A stretch of 64,000 bases of DNA from Hippophae tibetana (taxonomy: Eukaryota; Streptophyta; Magnoliopsida; Rosales; Elaeagnaceae), in NCBI GenBank assembly GCA_037013495.1, contig CM072804.1, positions 36,186,501 to 36,250,500 on the forward strand. Reading direction: 5' to 3'. Positions 45,561 to 58,020 of the stretch are shown here, piece by piece (position 1 is the stretch's first letter; every line of letters starts with the position of its first letter). The translations under genes and the position numbers were made by a program. The notes below the pieces were generated by a model. It ran no database searches. It had not been told where the DNA came from and saw nothing but the letters and a program-made list of their open reading frames with translations.

Positions 45561-47788
45561 TGATAAAGCACGCGTTCACCTAATTAAATGCACCACCAAT
45601 ACTATCATCTGCCATCTACTTTGAAATTTGATTAAATTAAAGTTTTATAACAATGCCGAACATATATCCAAGATTGTTTTATCCTTCCAAATTTCATTCT
45701 CAGAAAGAAGAATTAGTATTTTTCTGTTCTAAATAACTATGACCTAATTTTCATACTACAAGAATAACAATTTTATGATCTTGTATAGTAAGGTAGTTTG
45801 TTTTAGTTTGGGTTCATAAAAAATGGATAAGTTTTGAAAAACATTCCTAAGATTTATAATAAAAATAGCACAATCGTTCAATTTAAAAATATATGTATTT
45901 GTGTTAAGGTTGATACATTTAATTCCGTTTACATAAAAAGTTAAAATAATTTTCTAAACTATAAATGTTTAAAAAAAAGGGTTAACTTTTTTATAAAAAA
46001 GAAAACTAAAAAAATAAAAAGAAAGGTAAAAGGAGATCAGAAAGGGAGTTTTCTTGCTAGTTGAACTCTTTATTGAGCTTGTTAACTTGTCTTAGATAAT
46101 GAATTTGATTAGGAGTTAGAGGCACTCTTACAGACACCTATTTTTAAATCCAAAATAATAATAATAATAATTTTTTTTTTTTTTGCTAAATACCCATACT
46201 CAGTCATGCTTACAATGAACATATACCATTTATTATATGAAAATTGGTAAATATTAATAAGCGGGAAACAGGGGAGATTTAAATAGACATTTTATTGGCT
46301 ATGTATGAAATTCTTCCTGGCATTTGCAAATTATAGTTGCAGAACTACCAAACATGAATATGGTTAGAAGTTGACTGGTCTTCAAAGGATCAAGGTGAAG
46401 TAGAAATAACAAGTTTGTGGGTAAATTTACAAAAATATCCCCAAATTATTACTTTGGTTTCATTCAAACTATTAAAGTATATTTTAATTAGTCTTTACCC
46501 AAATCCTAAATGATTTCATTTATATCTCAATCTAACAACATCTTATGTTAATAGTAGATTTAAAACAACTAAAATAATTAAGTAATAGATTTGAAACAAT
46601 AATTTATTCTAAATATATCACTTAATCATCTGAGTTCTAAATCTACCAATAATGTGTGACGCTATTAGACGGAAAATAACTTAATGGTATATAAATAAAA
46701 CTTTTTACGAATTAAATGGTATAAACGAGACGAAAATAATTCGATAATATGAATGAAATAAATGCAATATTTTGATGTTATTTGGTTGGTTTATTCTAAG
46801 ATTATAACCCCAAACATAGTTCTAAAAGACAAGCATTTAGCATGCTCTTATAGTTATTAATAGTAATAAAGATTGATAAGTTAATAACTTACACATAAAT
46901 TTTTATTTATATTATTATACGAGTTTTACAACGTTAACATAATCATAAAATAACTGATAGAAAATTTAATAAAAGAGATTATGAAGAATATATTTCTTCA
47001 TCAATCTTTTTTATTTTTTTGGAGTGTAAGGTTTGAAGGTAGATATTCATAAGAATGACAGAAAATGAAGTATGTTAAAGGCATGAATGATAGATATTAT
47101 CCACTTAAGTTCCAGCAAATTTGCCGCTGAGTTAATATTGTTAAAGCAGTTTGACATAGCAGTGTTGTTAGTGTTACTCAAGGAAAGCTTTATTCTTACT
47201 ATTGTGTCTGGTTGTGACTTGTGAGGTACTTTTATGGGTTCTGCTTCTTAAGAGACAAGTTAGCTTCCAGATATGGAATGCACGCTAATGTAAGATGAAT
47301 AATAAGACTCTATTCATGTTGTATATAATCAAATTAGGTTTAAAATAATATATCATTTATACATAATATATATATATATATATATAAGTTAATACCTATG
47401 TACACACTCTCTTGAGGCCATTTCCATTATGTAAAATATATATGAGTAATTTTGTAGCTTTACATTGAATAATAAATACATTTCTGAATTGCTAGCTGTT
47501 TTATTCTTTAGTTTTTGACATGCATGTTCGCTATAGAATTTTTTTCTAGGGTTGGTCAACGGGGTTAAGTACAAAAATCCATTAATATAAATTACTTGTA
47601 AGCGATTCTTTTTTAAATAGGAAGAATGGGATCTTATTAGATGGCATAACGTTACACTTAAGTCTTTAGGTTTTGTAATTGGTAAAATGAGGTAAAAATC
47701 ATTTAGGATATTTCTTATATGCCTTCGAGGCTTAAAAAACACATTTGTGTTTCCTAATAAAAGCACGAATAATGTGTTTCATCTTAAA
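45561..47788. other. AT-rich intergenic stretch
   Basis: No convincing gene. 46445-46790 shows weak inverted similarity between its ends (TTCATTCAAACTATT versus TTCATTCATATTATC) and may be an old MITE. 47367-47386 is an (AT)n tract. 47090-47300 is less AT-rich and could be exon or UTR debris, but no frame supports this. Confidence 0.35.
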
Positions 47789-47974
47789 TGTTAAGTTATA
47801 TAAGATATTGTAATTCACTTATACTATACTTGTATTACAATATTTCACTTGTATTATTATACTTCAATTGTATTACACTAGTTACAACCCTATAAATAGG
47901 GTCCCTATGTACATTCTAGAGCACATCAATTATAACAAGAAATCAATCTTTCTTATCTCTCTATGCTTTTAATA
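47789..47974 (+). mobile_element. 5' LTR of Ty1/copia element
   Basis: Starts TGTTAAGTTATATAAGATA, repeated at 52589 with one difference over the first 36 bases. Contains a TATA box (CCTATAAATAGGGTCC at about 47891) and ends next to a Met-tRNA-type PBS. About 186 bp, a short LTR typical of some copia lineages. Confidence 0.8.
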
Positions 47975-47986
47975 TGGTATCAAAGC
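47975..47986 (+). other. Primer-binding site, initiator Met-tRNA
   Basis: TGGTATCAAAGC, one base from the usual TGGTATCAGAGC of plant copia elements (G to A). Confidence 0.85.
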
Positions 47987-48497
47987 CTCTTATATCCTGT
48001 TAGAATTTCGATCAAAATTTTGCCTCTATTCATCGTAGAAAACCACTATCACCTATACTAATCCAATCAAAGCCAAAATACCATCATTAGACTTATCTCC
48101 TCCAAAAAATTCCAAAGCCACCAAAATAACCTCTCACGCATCCTCACGCACCACCCAAAGGACCTATTCCCCTAACCCATGGACCAACCCACTCTTAGGC
48201 CCAACCTATTTTGAATCTGCTTGGCATCGCAACCCACGCCTAATCCGTGCTTCAACCGCATCCAACCCGCACTCCAACTGACACCTGACCCGGTTCACAA
48301 GACGCGGTTCACATACCTAATTCATCAGAATTTTTTTCTCTTCAGAACTCCAGTTCAGCGCCACCCCGGCTGGTTCTCCACCTGTTCAGACCGGTTCTAG
48401 GCTTGTCTTTGACTCATTTTTCCATTTTAAGGTTATTTTTGACCTATCAAAACTATTTTATATTGTTCCCTTATAATTCTTCTATTATTCCTTTAAA

Positions 48498-49320
48498 ATG
48501 GACCAAAATGATGTCCCCAAATCAATCTTTACCACCCTTGATGATACTAACTACCTAGCCTAAGAAAAATTAATGAAGAGTTTTTCAAAGGACGCAAGTT
48601 ATGGCATCTCATAATTGGTGATATCTCTATATCCATAAAGAAACCACTGAAATCAACTCTCTACTTGTTAATCGTCTTGAAGATTGGGAGAGTAAATATC
48701 ATCAAGTGATTACCTGGTTCCGTAACACCACTCTACTTTCAATCCATTGTGAATTTGGGAATTTTGACACTACCAAGGATGTTTGGAAATTTCTTGAGGC
48801 TTGCTTCACTACCATAGATTTGACCAACCAATATCAACTTCTGAAAAATCTTCATACTAAATGTGGTCTGATCAAAAAATTAACCAATTTCTCTATGAGA
48901 TGCATGCTATTTGGGATAAACTCTCTCTCTCTAAGAAAATTTGGAAAAACAAATTGATGCTGAGGTGTTTGCAACTTACCGTAATCGCCAAAGTATTGTT
49001 ATTTTTCTCATGGCTCTCCATACTTGGTTTGAACTTGTTCGAGCTTCCTTACTTTATCGTAGTCCTTTTCCATCCTTAGATACTGTTATGATTGAGCTTC
49101 GCTACGAAGAAACTTGAATGAGGGTTTTTAAAGTTCATACTACAGATTCTGTTTTTGCCACTCCCTCTTATTACCCTAAAGAAGGTTATAAAGAGGGCTT
49201 CAAATATCAAGGATGTGTCTACTACCACAACACCAATCATGACCTTCTCACATGTCACATTCAGGTATGTAACTTTTGTCACACGAAGGGTCCAGGAGAT
49301 TTTCACAAGATTTCTCTTGA
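48498..49320 (+). pseudogene. copia gag remnant
   Basis: Plus strand, starting at an ATG at 48498 (MDQNDVPKSIFTTLDDTNYLA, stop). Frames continue with WFRNTTLLSIHCEFGNFDTT, VWKFLEACFTTI and LLKNLHTKCG, matching the UBN2-type gag helices (W..L...F). Around 49260-49300 CHIQVCNFCHTKG suggests a damaged zinc knuckle. The unusual leader 47987-48497 holds a relatively GC-rich stretch. Several stops and frameshifts. Downstream it passes into protease and integrase in the normal order. Confidence 0.7.
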
Positions 49321-49499
49321 AATCTCTCTCGGAATTCCTATCCAAATGCTTCAAGTAAAACTAGTAACTGATCTATCACTATTGCTATTTCTGAGGATAA
49401 TTATGACAAATTTACCTTCTCTACTCAAGAACTCGAAGGTTTTCTTCAACCAGTCTTCTCAAAATCTAGTCATCCTCCCCATATTGCCTTGTCTCTCAT

Positions 49500-50830
49500 A
49501 TCAGGTAAATATTCATGGTATTTTGATTCTACTTGTTGTAACCATATGACTCATGATACTCACATCTTCTCTCCCACATAATCTTCCATCTCCATACCTT
49601 TAATTCAAACTACTAATGGTTCACATATACATGTTAATAATATAGGTAAAGTTTTCACACCTACTATATCACTTTTTGACACCTTTCATATTCTTAACCT
49701 TACACCAAATCATATCTTTGTTGGTCAATCGTGTGAACTTGGCCTTACTATTACCTTTTCCTCTTTTGGTTTCCATATGTAGGATCCAAAGACAAGGCAG
49801 ACCCTTGGGATAGGTAGTAAAGTTGGACGACTATTTGAACTTATCAACCTTCATCTATCTAATTCTCCCTATCCTTCTGTTGCTACTTCTACTACTCCTA
49901 TCAATGTATTGCATGCTCATCTAGGTCATACATCTATAGGACATTTTCGTTCCTTAGCATCTTCTGGTAAATTAGGATCTTTTTCTACTTCTGATAATGC
50001 AATTTGTTTGCCTTATCAATTGGGAAAACAACCTACTTTATGTTTTAATACAAGTCATTCTATTTTTGTCTCCCTTTTTGACTTAATTCATTCTAATGTT
50101 TAAGGTCCATCCCCAAATCCTACTATGGAAGGATGTGTATATTTTGTCATTTTTATTGATGATTATTCAAGATTCACATGTATTTTTCTCATGAAACATA
50201 GATCTGAATTACCCAAAATTTATTATGATTTTGTCCAAATGGTTTAAACCCAATTTTCTCAAACTATCAAAGTTCTTAGAGTTGATAATGCTATGGAATA
50301 TAAAGAAACAAATATTTTCAATTTTCTTTGACAAAATGGCACACTCTCTCAATACTCTTATCCTGGCACATCTCAACAAAATGGAAGAGGTGAGCGAAAA
50401 CACAGACATATTCTTAATACTATTCGCATTCTCCTCATTTCCAGTTCTTGTCCTGGCCATTTTTTGGGTGAAAAAACTCTTACAGATTTTTATGCCATCA
50501 ATCATGTTCCAATACTTGTTATTCATAATAAAGCCCTTTATGAGCGACTCTATAATACTTCTACATCTTATGAACTGCTCAAAGTGTTTGGTTGTGCATG
50601 TTTTGTTCTTCTTTACCCTTATGAACATAATAAATTGGAACCTCATGTTCATCTTTGTTGTTTATTAGTATATGGAATAGAACACAAAGGCTATCGTTGT
50701 TGGGACCCTCTCTCTCAACGATTGCACATTTCCCTTCATGTCATCTTTTGGGAACATAAAATGTTTTCCTCTATTTCCAAATTTCATGTTTCATCTCCTA
50801 CCTCACTCTCATTTTTAATGACCCAACTAT
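49500..50830 (+). pseudogene. copia protease and integrase remnant
   Basis: Plus strand. The protease site at about 49515 reads WYFDSTCCNHMT (family WxxDSGAxxHMT): Asp kept, Gly lost. GAG-pre-integrase starts near 49905 with LHAHLGHTSIGHFRSL; the second Cys of the C-x2-C is Tyr (CLPYQLGKQ). Integrase core: FIDDYSRFTCIFLM with the first Asp (about 50155), LRVDNAMEYK with the second (usually RSDNGGEY), and SQQNGRGERKHRHIL with the Glu (about 50360). The frame switches around 50247 and 50330, with stops at 50101 and 50247. A C-terminal KVFGCACFVL segment and the polar linker follow. Dead copy. Confidence 0.8.
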
Positions 50831-51089
50831 TGATCCACTTCCTCCTGACATTGCTCTATTACCATCTCAACCATTTACAAGGGTCTCTCTTGATGTGTCT
50901 GCTCTTTCTATCGATCCCACAATTACAAAATCCTCTGAAGACCAACCATTTACTTGTCAGTCATCACTTCGTCGTTCTACTCGTGTAAGTACTCTTCCCT
51001 CTCATCTTCATGATTACCAATGTTTCTCTATTCTTTTGTCTCATCATGAACCCCAAAACTATCGAGCAGCTACTTCTAACCCTCATTGG

Positions 51090-52545
51090 TAGCAAGCTAT
51101 GATAGATGAATTACAAGCTTTAACAAAAACACATACATGGGATCTTGTCGATCTTCTTTACGATAAATCTCTGATTGATTTTAAGTGGATTTTCAAAATC
51201 AAAACTCATTTAGTTGGGTATGTGGAACGATATAAAGCTCATTTGGTGGCAAAAGGTTTTACATAGTAATATGGCATTGAATACAAAGAAACTTTTGCAC
51301 CTGTAGCTCGCCTCACCTCTGTTCGTAGTATCATTGTTGTTGTTGTTGCCCAAAACTGGAACATGTTTCAAATGGATTTCAAAAATTCTTTTCTCAATGG
51401 AGATATAATCGAGGAAGTATATATGAAACCTCTTCTTGGATGTACTTATTCACCTCATCAAGTATGTAGACTTCTTCGTGTTCTCTATGGCTTCAAACAA
51501 GCTCTTCGGGCTTGGTTTTCCAAGTTTAGCTCTACACTTACTGACTTTGGTTTCACTTCCAGCTCTTATGACTTTAGCCTCTTTATCCGGAAGACCCCCA
51601 CTAGTGTTACACTTCTAATCCTTTATTTAGATGATATAATCATAACAAAAAATGACTCTACTGGCATTACTCATCAAAAGTAGTTTATGAGCCACCAATT
51701 TGAAATGAAAGACCTTGGTCGTCTCCACTACTTCTTGGGATTGCAAATATCTTCTGATTCTCAAGGATATTATCTCACTCAAGAAAATTACTCTTCAGAT
51801 ATTCTTAATTAGGGTGGCCTTACTGTTTGCAAGACTGCATCAACACCACTAGAAACCAATGTCAAACTTACTCCATTAGATGATACTATTCTCTTAGATG
51901 CCACATTATACAGATAACTAGTTATAATTCTTGTTTATCTCACAATCACTCATCTTGACATTGTCTATGTTGTTTATCTGATTAGTCAGTTCATGTTTGT
52001 TCCATGCTCTTTCCATTATACTACTATTCTTCACATTCTTCGCTACATCAAAGGCATAATGTTTCACAACCTTCACTTTTCCAACAAGTCTAATCTTCTT
52101 CCCTCCATCTACTTTGATGCTGACTGGGTAAGTGACCCTACTGATCATCGCTTTACCACTAGATACTATTTCTTTCTTGAAAACTCTCTCATATATTGGC
52201 TAAGCAAGAAAGAATCTCTCACTTCCCAATCTAGCATTGGAGTTGAATATCACGCTCTTTTTGACACTACTTAAGAACTTATTTGGCTCCACTGGCTACT
52301 TGCTAATATAGGTATTCTCCAGTCAACCTCAACTATCCTATATTTTGACAATCAGAGTGCTATTCCGATTGCTCACAATAATATATTTCATGAACAAACA
52401 AAACATATCAAGATTGATTATATTTTCTTCACAAACATGTTCTTTAAGACACTATTTGTCTCAAATCAGTATATCTATAAATCAAATAGTTGAAATCTTC
52501 ACCAAATCTCATCCACCAGGTAGATTTCAAGACTTAGTTTCCTAA
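51090..52545 (+). pseudogene. copia reverse transcriptase and RNase H remnant
   Basis: Plus strand. AMIDELQALTKTHTWDLVDL opens the RT at about 51097. At 51264-51269 two adjacent stops, TAG TAA, stand where the family has Gln-Gln (FTQQYGIxYxETFAPVAR). MDFKNSFLNGDIIEEVYM and LYGFKQALRAWF follow; the catalytic box LYLDDIIITK is intact (about 51625). MKDLGRLHYFLGLQI, then RNase H: IYFDADWVSDPTDHRFTT (first Asp), HALFDTT-ELIWLHWLL (Glu of the usual E(Y)xAL replaced in part) and LYFDNQSAI with the following Asp. Frame closed at 51684, 51813, 51917, 52273. The 3' end leads to the truncated 3' LTR. Confidence 0.85.
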
Positions 52546-52588
52546 CTCAAATTGATTGTTTCTCTTCCCCTTTGAGTTTGAGATGGGA

Positions 52589-52626
52589 TGTTAAGTTATA
52601 TAAGATATTGTACTTCACTTATACAC
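52589..52626 (+). mobile_element. 3' LTR of copia element, cut short
   Basis: TGTTAAGTTATATAAGATATTGTACTTCACTTATA (start at 52589) equals the 5' LTR start, preceded by purine-rich GAGATGGGA. Similarity stops after about 36 bp, where CACTACTACAATAC begins. Confidence 0.75.
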
Positions 52627-53455
52627 TACTACAATACATACATATGGTATTAAAAATTTAGAATTGTTTTTTTTTAAATCGAGTCCCTTGACATACCCTA
52701 TCAATTTTCTCTCTTTTACGCCATATACTAAATTTCTGTATCAAAATTTTATTTTTCTCTACCAATTTTTTTCCCTCTCTTTATTTTTTTTTCTTTTTCC
52801 CTTTCTCTCTTTTTCTTTTCCCTTTTCCGTTGATCACCAGCACCTTTCTCTCTCTCTCTTTTCTTTTTTCCTTTCCTAGTGCATACCATACCCCCTTTCT
52901 TTTTCCTTTTCTCAACTCAGCTATGGAGTACCGCTCATCCTCTCTATCGCTCTACGTGTGTCGCCATCAACGGAAATGACATCAACCTTTCACTTCTCGA
53001 AGTAGTTTAGAAATCCCAAAATTTAGTGGAGATTCTCAACCTACTAACCCTAAAGACGCTCGTGCTCTATTTCAAATCTATTACAAGTTGTTGCCAAAGA
53101 AGTCAAAAATTCGGGGATAAATGAATGACGTTACAGGTTGTACTAGAATAGAAGCCTATTGTTTCCTCTAGTAAAACCCTATTTTGGGTACTCCTACCAC
53201 TTGTTGGAAATTGGTGGTGATACAAAATCTCTAATGATTTTGCTTCTTTTTACAGTGGGTCTGATGGAAATGTTACATTTTATGTGATGCAAGAACCTTT
53301 AGGTTGCTTTCTGTGGATTTTATTTTTTTGTTTAATTGATGATCCTATTTTGAATGCTAATCGAGTGTGTCATGCAGGTTAACTGGTCTTGTGTAGTTTT
53401 TCCACAACTGTGACTTCTTCTTCTTCCCTTCTAATGCATCTTTGCTTAAATGTCT
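52627..53455 (+). other. Unassigned insert, gene-fragment-like
   Basis: Begins with CACTACTACAA (near 52625), a CACTA-type end word, immediately after the truncated LTR. 52740-52870 is a CT-rich tract like a plant 5' UTR, followed by a less AT-rich region (52920-53130). An intron-like stretch ends in ATGCAG near 53378. No frame above 71 residues and no recognised product; no opposite CACTA end found before the Athila pol sequence at 53460. Confidence 0.3.
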
Positions 53456-53464
53456 GTGTTGAAT

Positions 53465-55132
53465 TTATGCTTAGAATAGACATGTCATACACTATGAGAG
53501 CAAAACACTCAATGATGCCCAAATTAATTATTCCACCACTGAGAAAAAATTCTTTGCTATTGTAATATCTTTAGACAAATTTAGATCTTACTTAGTCGGT
53601 TCGAAAGTAATTGTGCATTCTAATCACACTGTTTTGAGATACCTATTAAGTAAAACTAATGCAAAGCCAAGATTAATCAATGGGTCTTATTCTTACAATA
53701 ATTTGACTTAGAAATCAAAGATAAGAAGTGTTGTGAAAACTTATTAGCTGACCATTTATATAGGTTAATTTATGATTTCAATTTTCTTGAAGGTGAGAAT
53801 AAAGAAAATACAATTGAAACCTTTCCTGATGAACGTTTATTTTCAGTAGGTCCAAACCCTTGGTATGTAGATATTGTTAACTATATAGCCACTGGTGTTT
53901 TCAGACCTGACATTTCTTCTCGAGAAAAGAAAAGGTTTTTATCTTCTTCCAGGCAATACTTTTGGGATGACTCTTTTTTATTATGAATTTGTCAAGATCA
54001 AGTCATCTAGAGGTGTGTGCCTGAAGAAGAACATAAGAGCATTTTGAAAATTTTCCATGAACTTCATTGTGGAGGCCATTTTAGGGTAAGAAAACTATCC
54101 TAAAGGTATCATTGTTTGGATTCTATTGGCCAACTCTTGTCAAATTTGCTAATAATTTTTGTGCACAATGTGATAGAGGTAATAGAACAAGCAACATAAG
54201 CAAAAGAGCTGAAATGCTTTTAACATCTAATTTAGTTTTTGAACTTTTTGATTTATGGGGGATTGAATTTATGGGTCCTTTTCCCCATCCAATTTTTTCA
54301 AATATATCTTGGTTGTTGTAGATTATGTATCCAAGTGGGTAAAAGCCATACTCACTAAAACCAATGATGCAAATGTTATTGTGAAATTCATTAAGGATTT
54401 GATATTTAGCAGATTATGGACTCTTAGAGAAATAGTAAGTGATGGAGGTAGCCATTTTTGCAATAGACTCTTTGATAGAGTATTGAAGAAGTAAAATGTT
54501 TCACATAGAGTGGCAACTCCTTATCATATTTAAACTTCCGTTCAAGTGGAAGTAAGTAATAGGCAAATCAAGAGAATTTTGGAATGCAATGTGCGTTTTC
54601 AAGAAAGGACTGGGCAATCAAGTTGAATGATTCCTTATGGGCATACTGCATAGCTTACAAAACACCTATTGGGATGAGTCCTTACTGGTTTATCTTTGGG
54701 AAAGCGTGCTACCTTCTCGTTGAACTCAAACACAAGGCTAGGAAATTAAAGAGCTAAATATGGATTTAGAGAAAGTAGGAGAAAATGGTTGCTCCATCTT
54801 AATGAGTTAGAAGAGATTAGGGATGAGACAAATGAAAATGCAAAATTATACAAAGAGCGTACTAAACGCTATCATGACAAGAGCGTAGTTCCTAAGTCTT
54901 TTCTTCCTATAAGTAAAGTTCTTTTACTTAACTCTCATTTGAGATTGTTTCCAGGAAAATTGAGATCAAGATGGGATGGACCTTACACAATTGTCCAAGT
55001 TTTTTCATATGGAGTAGTAGAGTTATTGAATCCAAAGACACAAATAACTTTCAAAGTCAATCGGCACTGCGTAAATCCTTATTTAGAAGGAGAATACAAC
55101 ATGACCGACCTTGACTCTATATTGATAAATTG
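53465..55132 (+). pseudogene. Athila-type RNase H and integrase remnant (copy F)
   Basis: Plus strand. It starts inside RNase [20 protein letters not shown], then [15 protein letters not shown]. After frameshifts near 53690, the tether reads FPDERLFSVGPNPWYVD; zinc-binding HELHCGGHF (about 54060) and CAQCDRG (54165) follow. The integrase core shows WGIEFMGPFP (first Asp replaced by Glu in I-E-F), IVSDGGSHFCNRLF (second Asp) and [10 protein letters not shown] with the Glu (about 54545). The C-terminal frame 54789-55133 ends with LRLFPGKLRSRWDGPYTIV and a normal stop. The RT is missing, cut at 53460. Stops at 54494 and elsewhere. Confidence 0.85.
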
Positions 55133-56757
55133 ATCCTTATCACCATGAAGATGCATCTTGCTAAGACGTTAAACAAAGTGCTAGATGGGAGGCAACCCAT
55201 CATTATAAGTAATTTTTCTTTATGCAATTTTAGTTAATTAGTTTCTTTTAGGTTTGTTTATTTTATTTTAAAAATTAATATAATTAACATTTTGAGATGC
55301 GTTAGAATTTATAGTATCTGTGTCTGAGCATAATTATTTCAAGTTGATGTTGGTTGCACCTTGTTTTCCATAACAAATCATTAATACATCAAATGTATCG
55401 GTAACTTTTCTATCTCTATTCTTGCAATTTACATTTGTTAAACATTGAGGATAACATAAATTCTTGGTTAGGTATGGGTATATAAAAGTTACACATTTTA
55501 CACATTTTTTGTATATAAAAGTTACACATTTTACACTTTCTTTTATTCTTAGATAATTTTAAAAAAATTCATATAATTTTATTTATTATTTATTATTTTT
55601 ATTTTATTTGTTTGAATTTATTTTTTTTTTAGTAATTTTTGTGTTTTTAGAGTAATTTTAAAAGTTTTCACAAAAATTGATCATGTCTTAGAATTAAATT
55701 TAAATGATGATTAAGTCTTTTTGCACTATTAGATTAACTTTCAAAAATATATAATGAAGTAATGTGATAATTAGTTAGTTTTTATCATGACCAGTATTTC
55801 TTGATAAGGTGTGAAAATTATATTAAACCTAAAATTAGTGTTTAGGAATCAAATAGTGGATACTACCATTGTGAGAAATATTTTGAACCCATTATCCTTT
55901 ATTCTAAGTGATAAATATTATTTTTTATACTCTAAACACTTTTATTATTTCTTCAGAATTATTAGATGATCTCTATTGGACTTAGTATTGAATGTCTGGA
56001 GTTTTACATCTTAACGAAGTGTTATATATTTATTTTTAATTTTCTTAGATTAAATAATTTAAGTAGAAATTGATAGTATATGCTTTTATTTTTTCAAGCA
56101 CGGCTTCTATTAAAAAAGAGATAGATATAGGGTTACCTTACAAACAGAAAAGCCATTTATTAACCACTCACCTTACCATATAAAAAATGTGCAATCTGTA
56201 CATAGGTCCATTCTCTAAAAAAATGGATTCTCATAAATATATATATAAGAGAAAGAAAAAATAGAAAGAAAGAGGAAAATAAATAGTATAATCTATATAC
56301 TATGTCCCAAAAAGCCTAAACAGTTGTGAAAAATGATTTAATGCAAAAGCAAATATAGAAAGTAATTCTCTAGAAAGTCATTGCATTTTCCAACATTTTC
56401 TAAAAGGCATATTACTTGATATTTTTATTTGATGAATTTGAGTGATGCATGAAAGTAATGTATAATATTTTATAAATCGTTACATTTGATTCCTTTCACG
56501 AAATCAATGTTAAAATAACACTTTAAGCCTTTCTTCTTTATACATATGAGAACACATTAGCTCATTTCTATACATCACTTCTTTGGCATATAAATTTGTA
56601 TGAGTATTTGAACCCATATGATTCTGTGTTTTTGAGAGTATTGACTTGTGAGAAATAGAGTGGAAGCAAATTCGAATTCTTGACACTGAGTTTGGGTGAA
56701 ATTAAATTGATACATATTTATATGAAATATAAAAATGTGATGACTTTATAAAGTAGA
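55133..56757. other. Post-pol spacer of copy F
   Basis: Contains the conserved GTGCTAGATGGGAGGCAACC at about 55181, CATTGAGGATAACAT (55441), and then the spacer shared with 33950-34860 and, reversed, 60900-61940. Truncated at about 56757 where LTR C begins; no polypurine tract or own LTR remains. Confidence 0.65.
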
Positions 56758-57482
56758 GTCACTAGCGCACTTTTTTACTTAATATTGACTTGTTTTATTC
56801 AATAAATATTATTTTTTGGGATAAAAATATTAAAATATAAACTTTTTAATAAAAAAGGGTGAAAATATAATTTCTAGAATTATTTGTAATTTTTTTGAAA
56901 CTTTTTATGGATTTTTATGAATTTTTAACGCAAAGCCAATCAGAAACTACCACGTGGTCTACCACGTAAGAATAGGAGTTGACGGGGCAAGCCACATGGA
57001 TGCCACGCAAGTAGGGACAATGAATGGTATATCACCGTGTGTGAAGATAAACGAACCCAGTGCCACGTGTCACAGCTCTACTTGTCCAACAGTTCCACCT
57101 GTATGCCATACCATTCATTATCGTGAATCACATTGCACCGCGTGGTGTTGACTCAGCATGCATTGATTTGGACTGGTCTCCTCTGCCACGCATCACACTC
57201 TAATTCTCCCAGTGAATTATTTGTGCCACATGTCGCGCTTTGATTGGCTAGCATTATAGAATTTTCTTGTTTTGATCTCAACCCTTGATCTGACGGTCCA
57301 GATTGCACATGAGCTCTATTTAAGCCCCTAATCACCCCATAAACCCTAAGGAGCCTCCATTAGCATAATTTTGGTCTGTTTTTGGAGCTACAAAGAGAGA
57401 AACATACAGAAAAATTCAAAAGGAGATAAATTATGATAGAGATTCAAGAGATAATTAGTAATATAATTCAAGAGATTGATTA
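56758..57482 (+). mobile_element. LTR-like copy of family C, plus orientation
   Basis: Aligns with the reverse complement of 205-985 from GAGTC...CACTTTTT through the CACGTG region to CAAGAGATTGATT. Two exact CACGTG motifs remain (56951, 57064), others survive as CACATG, CGCGTGG or CACGCA. The TATA-like CTATTTAAGCCCC is at about 57316. Confidence 0.65.
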
Positions 57483-58020
57483 TATTTGAATAAGGACATA
57501 AACTCACAAGAAAACAACTCAATCTGTTTTAACTTTGAAAGTATAGAATTGAAGGTTGATATTGTAGACTCTGTGAGATTTTTGGAAGATGCTCCTCTTA
57601 TGTGTGTATCAAAGGTGATTATGGAAAATTTTGAGATAAGATCTAAGCTCAAAGCATCAATTGAAGGGCCACCAATTTTAGACTCTATAATTTTACTCTC
57701 CCATCCCCATTCAATTATAAAAGTGAAAGAGTTCAATAGAGAGGTGAAAAAGATGTTGGAGATACATAAATTGGATGAGTTATAGTGGAGTGCTTATAAG
57801 AATGCCAAAATGTTCAAAAAGAAAAAAAATGGCATTAGGAGAAAATTGAGTACAATGTTTGCGAGCTAGAATTTAAAGTATTATTGAACAAATCAAGACT
57901 CAAATTGTTTCCAGGCAAACTCAAAAGTAAATAGACACAAAGGGATATGCCTTAGCACTTCATATGACCGTGTACATAGTCAAGGATGTTAAACGTGAAG
58001 CTAGTTGGGAGGAAACCCAA
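57483..58020 (+). pseudogene. Athila-type pol C-terminal fragment
   Basis: Plus strand. The 99-residue frame at 57486-57785 ends with MLEIHKLDEL, stop, then AYKNAKMFKKK; this is the LNELEEIR-DAYENAKxYKE segment at the end of Athila integrase. KSRLKLFPGKLKSK follows near 57890-57930 (equal to RLRLFPGKLRSR), then the post-pol word TAGTTGGGAGGAAACCCAAC at 58000. The upstream half of the 99-residue frame (VDSVRFLEDAPLMCVS...) I do not recognise. The fragment directly follows LTR C, so the body of that element is deleted here. Confidence 0.6.

Noticed and set aside
46445..46790. MITE with TTCATTCA-type ends
   Set aside because: End similarity too weak and no target duplication; mentioned only as a possibility.
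47389..47766. 125-residue minus-strand frame
   Set aside because: Composition is unremarkable, no family recognised, AT-rich surroundings and direct contact with the copia LTR; more likely chance.
47975..47986. tRNA gene
   Set aside because: Only the 12-base primer-binding complement is present; no tRNA fold around it.
50209..50652. 147-residue frame on the minus strand inside the copia element
   Set aside because: Antisense shadow of the integrase coding strand.
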